From Flavobacteriaceae bacterium (GTDB lineage Bacteria; Bacteroidota; Bacteroidia; Flavobacteriales; Flavobacteriaceae): DNA of 5,099 nucleotides. The notes under the pieces were generated by a model that ran no database searches, was not told the origin of the DNA, and saw only the letters and a program-made list of their open reading frames with translations. The position numbers were made by a program, and so were the translations under genes. The DNA is taken from the NCBI GenBank assembly GCA_015489265.1, contig WFZY01000317.1, positions 1 to 5,099 on the forward strand, given 5' to 3'. Below, one piece after another: positions 1-5,099 of the stretch. The stretch's first letter is position 1; every line of letters begins with the position of its first letter.

Positions 1-509
1 CCTTTGTAATGATAAGACATTCCAACATCGACATTATAATACATTTCGCTTTGTACTACACCGGCTATAATCGGGTCAAAACGATTGGGGTCAAAACTGG
101 TTTCATCTAATTGATTTTGGACCAAAGTTCCGGCAAGTCCAAAAGACAATTTATTGACATCAGCGCCATTACCAAAATTGATATGATGGGCATATGCCAA
201 TTGTAAACCTTTTTGCGAATGGTAGCCGTTTCGGTCATTAAAAATAATAACACCAATGCCATTTTGTCCCTCTTCACCCAAATGGGTATGGAAACTAAAA
301 GTCTGTAACATAGGATTATCGGCTACATCAAACCATTGCATTCGAGCTGTTAATCGTACCTTAGCACAACTACTGGCACCTGCCATAGATGGGTGTAATA
401 AATATAAATTGTCCGATAAATAATCATGATAAATAGGAATACCTTCTTGCGCTTTTATAATGTTTGGACTTATGGTTAAAGCCAATATGATTAAAATAAT
501 TTTTTTCAT
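1..509 (-). CDS. PorP/SprF family type IX secretion-associated outer-membrane protein (C-terminus cut off by window edge)
   Basis: The frame opens at the ATG ending at 509 and stays open for 169 codons to the window edge, so the 3' part is missing. Residues 1-20 form a signal peptide (MKKI, a hydrophobic stretch to about residue 18, then IIKA-Q, a usual Bacteroidetes cleavage context). The mature N-terminus carries the PorP/SprF hallmarks: a YLSDNLYLLHPSMAG segment (30-44), the conserved Arg then R-x-QW (56-59), and the NPMLQTFSFHT stretch (65-75). Alternating beta-strand segments follow, such as GIGVIIFND (84-92) and GLQLAYAHHI (101-110). Family members are usually about 300 residues, so roughly half is visible. 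They are outer-membrane proteins linked to the type IX secretion system and gliding, often next to a large secreted adhesin; any such partner would lie left of the window. The start is 98 bp after the ftsY stop, with no Shine-Dalgarno sequence and no clear promoter, so readthrough from ftsY is possible. Family confidence is good; the specific role is unknown. Confidence 0.85.
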   Translation of the reverse strand, partial: MKKIILIILALTISPNIIKAQEGIPIYHDYLSDNLYLLHPSMAGASSCAKVRLTARMQWFDVADNPMLQTFSFHTHLGEEGQNGIGVIIFNDRNGYHSQKGLQLAYAHHINFGNGADVNKLSFGLAGTLVQNQLDETSFDPNRFDPIIAGVVQSEMYYNVDVGMSYHYK

Positions 510-558
510 ATGATTATATATGATATTATTTGAGTGTTGAAATGATAACTTGCACTTT

Positions 559-587
559 AAAAATAAAAAACGCATAAAAATAAAAAA
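559..587. repeat. Direct repeat of A-tracts between ftsY and the porP-like gene
   Basis: The 12-base string AAAAATAAAAAA occurs at 559-570 and again at 576-587, a spacing of 17 bp with CGCAT between them. On the minus strand these become two T-tracts downstream of the ftsY stop and upstream of the porP-like gene. No hairpin accompanies them, so this is not a classical intrinsic terminator. It could be phased A-tract curvature or simply low-complexity AT-rich spacer. Confidence 0.5.
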
Positions 588-607
588 AATTATTATAGTT
601 GCCTAAT

Positions 608-1555
608 TTATTCCTTAAAAAACGAATCTACAAATTCATTTTTATCAAATTCTTGTAAATCTTCTATTTTTTCTCCGACTCCAATATATTTTACCGGTAT
701 TTGAAATTGGTCGGAAATACCAATCACCACACCACCCTTTGCCGTACCATCGAGTTTGGTAACCGCTAAAACATTGACTTCAGTTGCTTTGGTAAATTGT
801 TTGGCTTGTTCAAAAGCGTTCTGACCGGTTGAACCGTCTAATACTAATAGGATTTCATGTGGTGCATCCGGAATGATTTTTCGCATCACATTTTTGATTT
901 TAGTCAGTTCGTTCATCAAATTGATCTTATTGTGTAAACGGCCTGCTGTATCTATCAAGACAATATCGATATCATTGGCAACCGCTGATTGCAAAGTATC
1001 AAACACCACAGATGCCGGATCACTACCCATTTTTTGTTTGATAATGGGAATATCAACACGGTCTGCCCAAATTTGCAACTGGTCTATGGCAGCAGCCCTA
1101 AAAGTATCAGCTGCCCCCAACATCACTTTTTTTCCTTCGTTTTTGTATTTATGTGCCAACTTACCGATGGTAGTGGTCTTACCCACTCCATTGACACCGA
1201 CAACCATAATAACATAAGGTTTGGTCGTATCCGGTGAAAATTTTAGCACATTATTGTTTTCATTTTCAGCTAATAAACCGGCTATTTCTTCTCTTAAAAT
1301 TTTATTCAGTTCACTCGTTCCCAGATATTTGTCTTTTGCCACACGTTTTTCAATCCGATCTATGATTTTCAGCGTCGTATCAACTCCAACGTCAGAAGTG
1401 ATTAAGACTTCTTCCAAGTCATCTAAAACTTCGTCATCAACTTTTGATTTACCGGCGACGGCTTTAGATAGTTTTGAAAAAAAACTTTTCTTAGATTTTT
1501 CCAAACCTTTATCTAAGCTTTCTTTTTTTTGTTTTGAAAATATTTTTTTAAACAT
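608..1555 (-). CDS. ftsY: Signal recognition particle receptor FtsY (SRP GTPase)
   Basis: FtsY is the membrane-associated SRP receptor. Its GTPase pairs with Ffh to deliver ribosome-nascent chain complexes to SecYEG. The 315-residue product has the complete NG domain. The helical N domain covers about residues 25-98. The G motifs are the P-loop GVNGVGKT (120-127), the DTFRAAA insertion-box motif (150-156), DTAGR (202-206), TKLDG (266-270, guanine specificity) followed by AKGG, and the closing GVGEKIEDLQEF (292-303). The long acidic A domain of E. coli FtsY is absent; instead a short Lys-rich N-terminus (MFKKIFSKQKKE) with a possible amphipathic segment FFSKLSKAV (25-33) probably gives membrane contact, as in other short FtsY proteins. 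The ATG is preceded by AT-rich sequence without a Shine-Dalgarno motif. It lies 120 bp after the DUF4295 gene on the same strand, with a probable terminator and a candidate promoter between, so it may be transcribed both by readthrough and independently. Confidence 0.98.
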   Translation of the reverse strand: MFKKIFSKQKKESLDKGLEKSKKSFFSKLSKAVAGKSKVDDEVLDDLEEVLITSDVGVDTTLKIIDRIEKRVAKDKYLGTSELNKILREEIAGLLAENENNNVLKFSPDTTKPYVIMVVGVNGVGKTTTIGKLAHKYKNEGKKVMLGAADTFRAAAIDQLQIWADRVDIPIIKQKMGSDPASVVFDTLQSAVANDIDIVLIDTAGRLHNKINLMNELTKIKNVMRKIIPDAPHEILLVLDGSTGQNAFEQAKQFTKATEVNVLAVTKLDGTAKGGVVIGISDQFQIPVKYIGVGEKIEDLQEFDKNEFVDSFFKE

Positions 1556-1575
1556 ATTTGTTTATTTAATTAGCA

Positions 1576-1608
1576 CGAAAATACTATTTTTATTAGCAAT
1601 ATCCAAAA
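1576..1608 (-). promoter_or_regulatory. Candidate ftsY promoter (-33 TTTTG, -7 TATTTTCG)
   Basis: Read on the minus strand, TTTTG (1608-1604) is followed after 20 bases by TATTTTCG (1583-1576), one mismatch from the Bacteroidetes -7 consensus TAnnTTTG. Spacing fits the usual 19-21 bases. It sits just after the terminator hairpin and about 20 bp before the ftsY ATG, implying a very short leader. The -7 mismatch and the AT-rich background keep this tentative. Confidence 0.4.
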
Positions 1609-1612
1609 TCAT

Positions 1613-1645
1613 AAAAAAATCCAACCTTAAAATTAAGATTGGATT
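1613..1645 (-). terminator. Probable intrinsic terminator or attenuator between the DUF4295 gene and ftsY
   Basis: Positions 1618-1645 form a near-perfect 28-base inverted repeat: a 7-bp outer stem AATCCAA/TTGGATT, one C-A mismatch, then a 5-bp inner stem CTTAA/TTAAG with a tiny loop. On the minus strand the hairpin runs into seven consecutive T residues (1619-1613), as in a rho-independent terminator. The reverse direction lacks a T-run, so it acts for the minus-strand ribosomal operon. The stem holds only three G-C pairs, so termination may be partial and permit readthrough into ftsY. A second small palindrome, TTCTAA-AATA-TTAGAA (1644-1659), lies just upstream on the transcript and overlaps the main stem by two bases. 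Confidence 0.65.
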
Positions 1646-1675
1646 CTAAAATATTAGAAAAAATTATTTAAAGAA

Positions 1676-1825
1676 TTATTTTTTAAAAAAATCTTTAGCC
1701 GCTGCGGCATTTACCATTTTTTCTTCAAAGACATACGCACCTGTTTTAGGTGATTTCTTCATACGGATCACTTTTGTGAATTTTTTGGAACCTGTTTGTA
1801 AGGTTGCTACTGTTTTCTTTGCCAT
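1676..1825 (-). CDS. DUF4295 family small basic protein, probable Bacteroidetes ribosomal protein bL38
   Basis: A 49-residue Lys-rich protein runs from ATG at 1825 to TAA at 1676. It begins MAKKTVATLQTGSKKFTKVI, contains the block MKKSPKTGAYVFEEKMV (22-38) and ends KDFFKK. Size, the MAKKTVATLQ start and the SPKTGAY core match the DUF4295 proteins found between rpmG and ftsY throughout Bacteroidetes. From memory, the Flavobacterium johnsoniae 70S cryo-EM structure revealed an additional large-subunit protein named bL38; I believe it is this family, but that link is recall and not visible here. Strong basicity and position 9 bp after the rpmG stop support a ribosomal role and co-translation with rpmG. 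Its first 12 coding bases, ATGGCAAAGAAA, are identical to those of rpmG. No membrane segment or signal peptide is present. The gene is easily missed because of its length. Confidence 0.9.
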   Translation of the reverse strand: MAKKTVATLQTGSKKFTKVIRMKKSPKTGAYVFEEKMVNAAAAKDFFKK

Positions 1826-1834
1826 GTCTTATAA

Positions 1835-2023
1835 TTATTTAATTTCTTTATGTAGCGTATGTTTACGCAAAATAGGATTGTATTTTTTTAACTCCAATCT
1901 ACCCGGTGTATTTTTTCTGTTTTTGGTAGTAATATATCTTGAAGTGCCCGGAAGCCCACTATTCTTATGTTCAGTACATTCTAAAATGACTTGAACTCTG
2001 TTACCTTTTGCTTTCTTTGCCAT
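1835..2023 (-). CDS. rpmG: 50S ribosomal protein L33 (bL33)
   Basis: This 62-residue basic protein of the large ribosomal subunit sits near the E site. Recognisable blocks are GNRVQVILECTEHK (7-20), GLPGTSRYITTKNRKNTP (23-40), then RLELKKYNPILRKHTLHKEIK to the end, a close match to Bacteroidetes L33. Only one cysteine (C16) is present, so this is the zinc-free (C-minus) form; the paired CxxC motifs of zinc-binding L33 are absent. Bacteroidetes versions I recall are about 60 residues and begin MAKKGNR; here the start reads MAKKAKGNR, a two-residue extension that looks like a small internal duplication of an Ala-Lys codon pair. It lies 12 bp after the rpmB stop and 9 bp before the DUF4295 gene, a tight operon. 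Initiation has no clear Shine-Dalgarno motif. Confidence 0.97.
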   Translation of the reverse strand: MAKKAKGNRVQVILECTEHKNSGLPGTSRYITTKNRKNTPGRLELKKYNPILRKHTLHKEIK

Positions 2024-2035
2024 GATTCTCTATAT

Positions 2036-2281
2036 TTATACGTTTCTTGTTAGATAGCCCTTTGCTTTTGCATCTTTAATAGCAGCAGCAATGCCTTTTT
2101 TATCAATAATTTTTAATCCTGCCTTTGAAACTTTTAAGGTTACCCAGCGGTCTTCTTCAGGAATATAAAATTTCTTTTTAAAAAGATTGATATCAAATCT
2201 TCTTTTGGTTTTGTTGTGAGCATGAGAAACATTATTTCCCATCATCACTTTTTTTCCTGTTATTTCACAAACTCTCGACAT
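2036..2281 (-). CDS. rpmB: 50S ribosomal protein L28 (bL28)
   Basis: The 81-residue basic protein is a structural component of the large ribosomal subunit. It starts with the family signature MSRVCEITGKKVMMGNNVSHAHNKTKRRF (residues 1-29), continues with a long Lys/Arg-rich linker and the RWVTLKVSKAGLKIIDKKG block (45-63), and ends in a helical AAAIKDAKAKGYL tail. Only one cysteine (C5) is present, so no zinc site is expected. It is the first gene of the rpmB-rpmG-DUF4295 operon, with a good promoter about 36-70 bp upstream. The leader is about 30 nt and A-rich before the ATG, with no purine Shine-Dalgarno block, which is usual in this phylum. Length is normal for Bacteroidetes. Confidence 0.98.
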   Translation of the reverse strand: MSRVCEITGKKVMMGNNVSHAHNKTKRRFDINLFKKKFYIPEEDRWVTLKVSKAGLKIIDKKGIAAAIKDAKAKGYLTRNV

Positions 2282-2316
2282 CTCGCTTTATTTTTTATCT
2301 TATTCAAAATTGAGTG

Positions 2317-2351
2317 CAAATTTATAAATTATTTTTTATTAGACAAACAAA
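2317..2351 (-). promoter_or_regulatory. rpmB operon promoter (TTTG, 19-bp spacer, TAAATTTG)
   Basis: On the minus strand a perfect Bacteroidetes -7 box, TAAATTTG (2324-2317), fits TAnnTTTG. Upstream is a doubled -33 element TTTGTTTG (2351-2344), giving spacers of 19 or 23 bases depending on which TTTG is used. Transcription would start near 2310-2313, leaving a leader of about 30 nt before rpmB. This is the best-formed promoter in the window, in keeping with a highly expressed ribosomal operon. The flanking 2325-2377 stretch is almost pure A/T and may help as an UP-like element. Confidence 0.7.
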
Positions 2352-2412
2352 TTTGACCTATTTTTTAATAAAAAATAATTTCATTATACCTTTAATCCGA
2401 CTACAATACTAA

Positions 2413-3483
2413 TTACAGCATCTTATAACCTAAATTCAAGCCCAAACCACCGTAAGTTACCGGACTGTAATTGAGCTGAACAAAAAACCGGTCCCAATCG
2501 CCACGGATACCAAAATCCAGCTTGCTTCTTGAAAATGTATTTTGAATATCCAAAGGATCATGCACATCATCTGCCACTACTGCACCTAAACCGGTAGGGT
2601 CAGCGGCATAAACCGGATAAGTTCCCTTAACCATGATATGAGAACTACCCAAATTGACACCGCCACCGGCAAAAACATTAAAATGCGCACTAATATTATA
2701 GTCAAAATAAGCTGCTAAATTCAGACTGGTATAGCTCACATTTATTTCTTGATTATCATAAGGACCTGTTGTTTGTCCGGTAATGCTAACCGGTGTATAA
2801 ATTTTTCCGGGTTGAATATCCAAATCGGAATGACCGTACAAATATGCACCGCTTCCTTGAATACTGATACCATAAGATTTATCTTGTAAAGATTTGACAA
2901 ATAAAGCTAAATCTTGTTGAACGCCCACACCTAGCATGCCTACTTTAAAATCTGAATCGGGAATGGTAATATACGGGATGAAATTGAATGATAAATTAGT
3001 ATATTTTAAACGATAGGTAGCACCCAAAAACGGTAATGGCATCGCTGATTTTTGACTTCCGGTAGGCGTGTCAAATTCAATTAAAGGTCTACCTAAAAGG
3101 TCCTTTTCTTTTGAAACCAAAGTAATACTTTTTAAAGAATCACCAAAAACGGTTTGCGCCATTATTTTATCGGCTTCTTTAGGTTCAAAATGTTGCAGAT
3201 TGAGTTTGGTGACATCATAAGTCCAATCATCATTTGGAATATTAATATATGCCAGTTTTACACTTAAAGTCAAATGATGTTTGTCATCTCTTTTTATTTT
3301 AGAATAAGTCACATCTGACAGTCCGAAAACAATAGCTTTGTTAAGCGGTTTGACATAAGCTTCAACTAATTTACTGCCATCTTCAACTCCACCTTGAATT
3401 AAGGCACCGGTATCAACTAAATTTTGAGCAAAATTAGTCATGACACCTACCAATAATAATGTTATGGTTACAATTTTTTTCAT
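2413..3483 (-). CDS. Secreted outer-membrane beta-barrel protein of unknown function, DUF6588-like
   Basis: The 356-residue product begins with a clear signal peptide: MKK, a hydrophobic core ITLLLVGVM, then cleavage near NFAQ (residue 20). The mature N-terminus reads GALIQGGVEDGSKLVEAYVKPLNKAIVFGLSDVTYSK in residues 26-62, a 'region yields a position for a C-terminal assembly with a pseudo-empty surface' type of motif cannot be assigned; what can be seen is that the segment around LVEAYVKPLNKAIVFGL resembles the start of DUF6588 proteins of Bacteroidetes, recognised from memory. Beta-rich amphipathic stretches follow: LTLSVKLAYINI (71-82), ATYRLKYTNLSFNFIPYI (155-172), SYTSLNLAAYFDYNI (250-264), FNVFAGGGVNLGS (268-280), KLDFGIRGDWDRFFVQLNYS (321-340) and a terminal GGLGLNLGYKML. 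This fits an outer-membrane barrel. There is no lipobox and no obvious type IX C-terminal sorting domain. It appears monocistronic, transcribed away from gdhA. Function is unknown; barrel assignment is moderate, family name tentative. Confidence 0.75.
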   Translation of the reverse strand: MKKIVTITLLLVGVMTNFAQNLVDTGALIQGGVEDGSKLVEAYVKPLNKAIVFGLSDVTYSKIKRDDKHHLTLSVKLAYINIPNDDWTYDVTKLNLQHFEPKEADKIMAQTVFGDSLKSITLVSKEKDLLGRPLIEFDTPTGSQKSAMPLPFLGATYRLKYTNLSFNFIPYITIPDSDFKVGMLGVGVQQDLALFVKSLQDKSYGISIQGSGAYLYGHSDLDIQPGKIYTPVSITGQTTGPYDNQEINVSYTSLNLAAYFDYNISAHFNVFAGGGVNLGSSHIMVKGTYPVYAADPTGLGAVVADDVHDPLDIQNTFSRSKLDFGIRGDWDRFFVQLNYSPVTYGGLGLNLGYKML

Positions 3484-3503
3484 ATAGCAAAGATTTTATA
3501 AAA

Positions 3504-3511
3504 CAAAATTA
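3504..3511 (-). promoter_or_regulatory. Candidate -7 box for the DUF6588-like gene
   Basis: On the minus strand TAATTTTG (3511-3504) matches TAnnTTTG exactly and sits 20 bp before the ATG. The expected TTG/TTTG at -33 is not present at the usual spacing; the nearest TTTG (3549-3546) is 34 bases upstream. Either the promoter is weak, needs an activator, or the match is chance in AT-rich DNA. Confidence 0.4.
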
Positions 3512-3643
3512 CATAAACTTCCCTATAAAAACGTAATTTTTATTACAAACATTTAAAAGTAATTCTTGCTTTCATTGATGTAAAATCAAAACATAAATGA
3601 TCTTTTTTAATCTAAAAACTGATTTTTTACAGATAAACCGTAA

Positions 3644-3666
3644 ATTATTTTGACAAACAAAATTAT
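3644..3666. promoter_or_regulatory. Imperfect inverted repeat in the gdhA promoter region, possible operator
   Basis: Arms ATTATTTTG (3644-3652) and CAAAATTAT (3658-3666) are complementary at 8 of 9 positions around a 5-base centre. The left arm contains the TTTTG that could serve as the gdhA -33 element, so a bound dimeric regulator would overlap the promoter. No regulator family is assigned. The AT-rich setting makes chance occurrence plausible. Confidence 0.35.
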
Positions 3667-3683
3667 ATCACTTGTTAAGTTTC
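3649..3683 (+). promoter_or_regulatory. Candidate gdhA promoter (TTTG, TAAGTTTC)
   Basis: TTTG (3649-3652) is followed after 23 bases by TAAGTTTC (3676-3683), one mismatch from TAnnTTTG at the last base. The spacer is at the long end for Bacteroidetes promoters. Transcription would begin near 3688-3692, leaving a leader of about 36-40 nt with no Shine-Dalgarno motif before the ATG. No better match lies between 3540 and 3727 on this strand; TTATTTTG (3645-3652) is an alternative with one mismatch but lacks a -33 partner. Confidence 0.35.
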
Positions 3684-3727
3684 TATTTTTTATTATCTTA
3701 AATCGCTAATTCTTAAAAATATCTACT

Positions 3728-5083
3728 ATGAAAACGACGTATCAAGAACAAATTAACAATTTTATAGATTACGCCAAACATCGTAATCCGAATGAACCGG
3801 AATTTTTACAAGCAGTCAGTGAAGTGGCCGAAGCGGTAATTCCATTTATGATGGAACACCCCAAGTATAACAACAAAATGTTGTTAGAGCGCATGATTGA
3901 ACCCGAACGGGTAATCATGTTCAGAGTACCTTGGGTCGATGACAAAGGCAAAGTACAGGTTAACAGAGGATACCGCGTCGAATTTAATTCGGCTATTGGT
4001 CCTTATAAAGGTGGATTGCGATTTCACGAAACAGTTAATTTGAGCATCCTAAAATTTCTTGGTTTTGAGCAAACTTTTAAAAACTCATTGACTACTTTAC
4101 CCATGGGAGGTGGTAAAGGTGGTTCCGATTTTGATACACGTGGCAAATCCGATACCGAGGTCATGCGTTTTGCTCAAGCATTTATGAGCGAATTGTTCCG
4201 TCATATCGGTCCAAATACCGATGTCCCAGCCGGCGATATTGGTGTTGGAGGGCGTGAAATCGGCTATTTGTTTGGACAATACAAAAAACTGAAAAACGAA
4301 TTTACCGGTGTTTTAACCGGCAAAGGTATTGCTTTTGGCGGTTCGCTAATCCGTCCGGAAGCTACCGGATACGGTGTGGTCTATTTTGCCGAGCAAATGC
4401 TCAATACCAAAGGTGATTCGTTCAAAGGCAAAACCGTTTTGGTATCAGGTAGTGGTAATGTAGCACAATATGCAACTGAAAAAGCCACACAACTTGGCGG
4501 TAAAGTTGTTACACTTTCCGATTCCAGCGGTTATATCTATGATCCTGATGGTATCGATGCCGAAAAACTTAAATTTGTGATGCATCTAAAAAATGTCAAA
4601 CGTGGACGTATTTATGAATATGTCGATAAATATCCGAATGCCAAATATTTTAAAGGCGAAAGACCCTGGGGCGTTAAAGCCGATATTGCTTTACCTTGTG
4701 CCACACAAAACGAAATCAATGCCGAAGATGCTGCAAAATTACTCAAAAACGGTGTCATAGCCGTGGTTGAGGGCGCCAATATGCCTTCTACACCCGAAGC
4801 CATCAAACTGTACAAAGCTGCTAAAATACTGTATGCGCCGGGCAAAGCCTCTAATGCCGGCGGGGTTGCTGTATCCGGATTGGAAATGAGTCAAAACTCC
4901 TTGCGATTTAGTTGGTCACGTGAAGAAGTCGATGAAAAACTCAAACGCATCATGAACGATATTCACCAAGCTTGTGTCAAATACGGCAAAACACCCGATG
5001 GTTGGATAGACTATGAAAAAGGTGCCAATATTGCCGGATTTGTCAAAGTAGCGGATGCCATGCTGGCGCAAGGTATAGTTTAA
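3728..5083 (+). CDS. gdhA: Glutamate dehydrogenase, hexameric class, probably NADP-specific
   Basis: GdhA catalyses reductive amination of 2-oxoglutarate with ammonium to L-glutamate in the cytoplasm, a main ammonium-assimilation step. The 451-residue length is normal for the ~50-kDa hexameric class and the protein is closely E. coli GdhA-like. The catalytic domain (about 1-205) has GPYKGGLRFH with substrate-binding K94, LPMGGGKGGSDFD with catalytic lysine K130, and VPAGDIGVGGREIGY with catalytic D170. The Rossmann domain (about 206-380) has LIRPEATGYG, the dinucleotide loop SGSGNVAQYA (240-249), then TLSDSSG (262-268); Ser residues after the acidic residue resemble NADP-specific enzymes, so NADPH is inferred. 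PCATQNE (323-329), EGANMPST (348-355) and AGGVAVSGLEMSQN (377-390, with substrate-site S383) follow, and NIAGFVKVADAMLAQG ends the protein. No key residue is missing. The ATG at 3728 gives the normal N-terminus, and the stop is a tandem TAATAA. Its visibly higher GC than the flanking spacers and codons such as GCC/ACC/GGC suggest high expression. Confidence 0.98.
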   Translation: MKTTYQEQINNFIDYAKHRNPNEPEFLQAVSEVAEAVIPFMMEHPKYNNKMLLERMIEPERVIMFRVPWVDDKGKVQVNRGYRVEFNSAIGPYKGGLRFHETVNLSILKFLGFEQTFKNSLTTLPMGGGKGGSDFDTRGKSDTEVMRFAQAFMSELFRHIGPNTDVPAGDIGVGGREIGYLFGQYKKLKNEFTGVLTGKGIAFGGSLIRPEATGYGVVYFAEQMLNTKGDSFKGKTVLVSGSGNVAQYATEKATQLGGKVVTLSDSSGYIYDPDGIDAEKLKFVMHLKNVKRGRIYEYVDKYPNAKYFKGERPWGVKADIALPCATQNEINAEDAAKLLKNGVIAVVEGANMPSTPEAIKLYKAAKILYAPGKASNAGGVAVSGLEMSQNSLRFSWSREEVDEKLKRIMNDIHQACVKYGKTPDGWIDYEKGANIAGFVKVADAMLAQGIV

Positions 5084-5099
5084 TAAATTCTACTTTTTA

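Noticed and set aside
873..1649. Several open frames on the plus strand opposite ftsY
   Set aside because: They are antisense to a gene with complete GTPase motifs, their products resemble no known family, and they have no promoter of their own.
2359..2377. Perfect 8-bp inverted repeat TATTTTTT / AAAAAATA with a 3-base loop, a possible terminator for the DUF6588-like gene
   Set aside because: The stem is pure A/T, too weak to be a convincing intrinsic terminator, and such palindromes are expected by chance in this near-homopolymeric spacer.
3533..3546. Small palindrome GTAAT-TTTT-ATTAC upstream of the DUF6588-like gene
   Set aside because: Only 5-bp arms in AT-rich DNA and not positioned over a convincing promoter element; likely chance.
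3650..3655. TTGACA, identical to the E. coli sigma70 -35 consensus, upstream of gdhA
   Set aside because: Bacteroidetes primary sigma factors use -33/-7 elements of the TTTG/TAnnTTTG type, and no TATAAT-like box follows at 17 bases. The overlap with TTTTG is better read as a -33 element.
4097..4845. Open frames on the minus strand opposite gdhA
   Set aside because: They are shadows of a strongly conserved enzyme gene, with no recognisable domains or start signals.
1..5099. Search for an undescribed system, mobile element, CRISPR array or RNA gene
   Set aside because: All genes are ordinary chromosomal genes or known families, spacers are short, and no regular repeat array, transposase, tRNA cloverleaf or riboswitch-like structure was seen.

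Overview
The window looks like a chromosomal segment of a low-GC member of the Bacteroidetes, most likely Flavobacteriia. Four things point there: a PorP/SprF-type outer-membrane gene, the Bacteroidetes gene order rpmB-rpmG-DUF4295-ftsY, TAnnTTTG-type promoter boxes instead of sigma70 boxes, and starts without Shine-Dalgarno sequences but with A/T-rich leaders. No mobile element, CRISPR array, tRNA, rRNA or phage gene was seen.

Layout, left to right. Positions 1-509 (minus) hold the N-terminal part of a type IX secretion-associated PorP/SprF family protein that runs off the left edge. Positions 608-2281 (minus) hold a translation and protein-targeting cluster, read from right to left: rpmB (bL28), rpmG (bL33), a 49-codon DUF4295 gene (probably the Bacteroidetes ribosomal protein bL38) and ftsY (signal recognition particle receptor). 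A well-formed promoter precedes rpmB. A hairpin followed by a T-run lies between the DUF4295 gene and ftsY, and a weaker candidate promoter for ftsY follows it. Positions 2413-3483 (minus) hold a secreted, probably outer-membrane beta-barrel protein of unknown function that resembles DUF6588. Positions 3484-3727 form a 244-bp divergent intergenic region with candidate promoters on both strands and an imperfect dyad on the gdhA side. Positions 3728-5083 (plus) hold a complete hexameric-type, probably NADP-dependent glutamate dehydrogenase.

How the genes work together: the rpmB-ftsY block couples large-subunit ribosome assembly with co-translational delivery of membrane proteins. The two minus-strand envelope genes (PorP/SprF and the DUF6588-like protein) encode Sec-exported proteins. 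GdhA assimilates ammonium into glutamate and has its own transcription unit.

No clearly novel system was found. The points most worth a second look are the short DUF4295/bL38 gene, the terminator or attenuator that splits the ribosomal genes from ftsY, the dyad in the gdhA promoter region, and the uncharacterised barrel protein.
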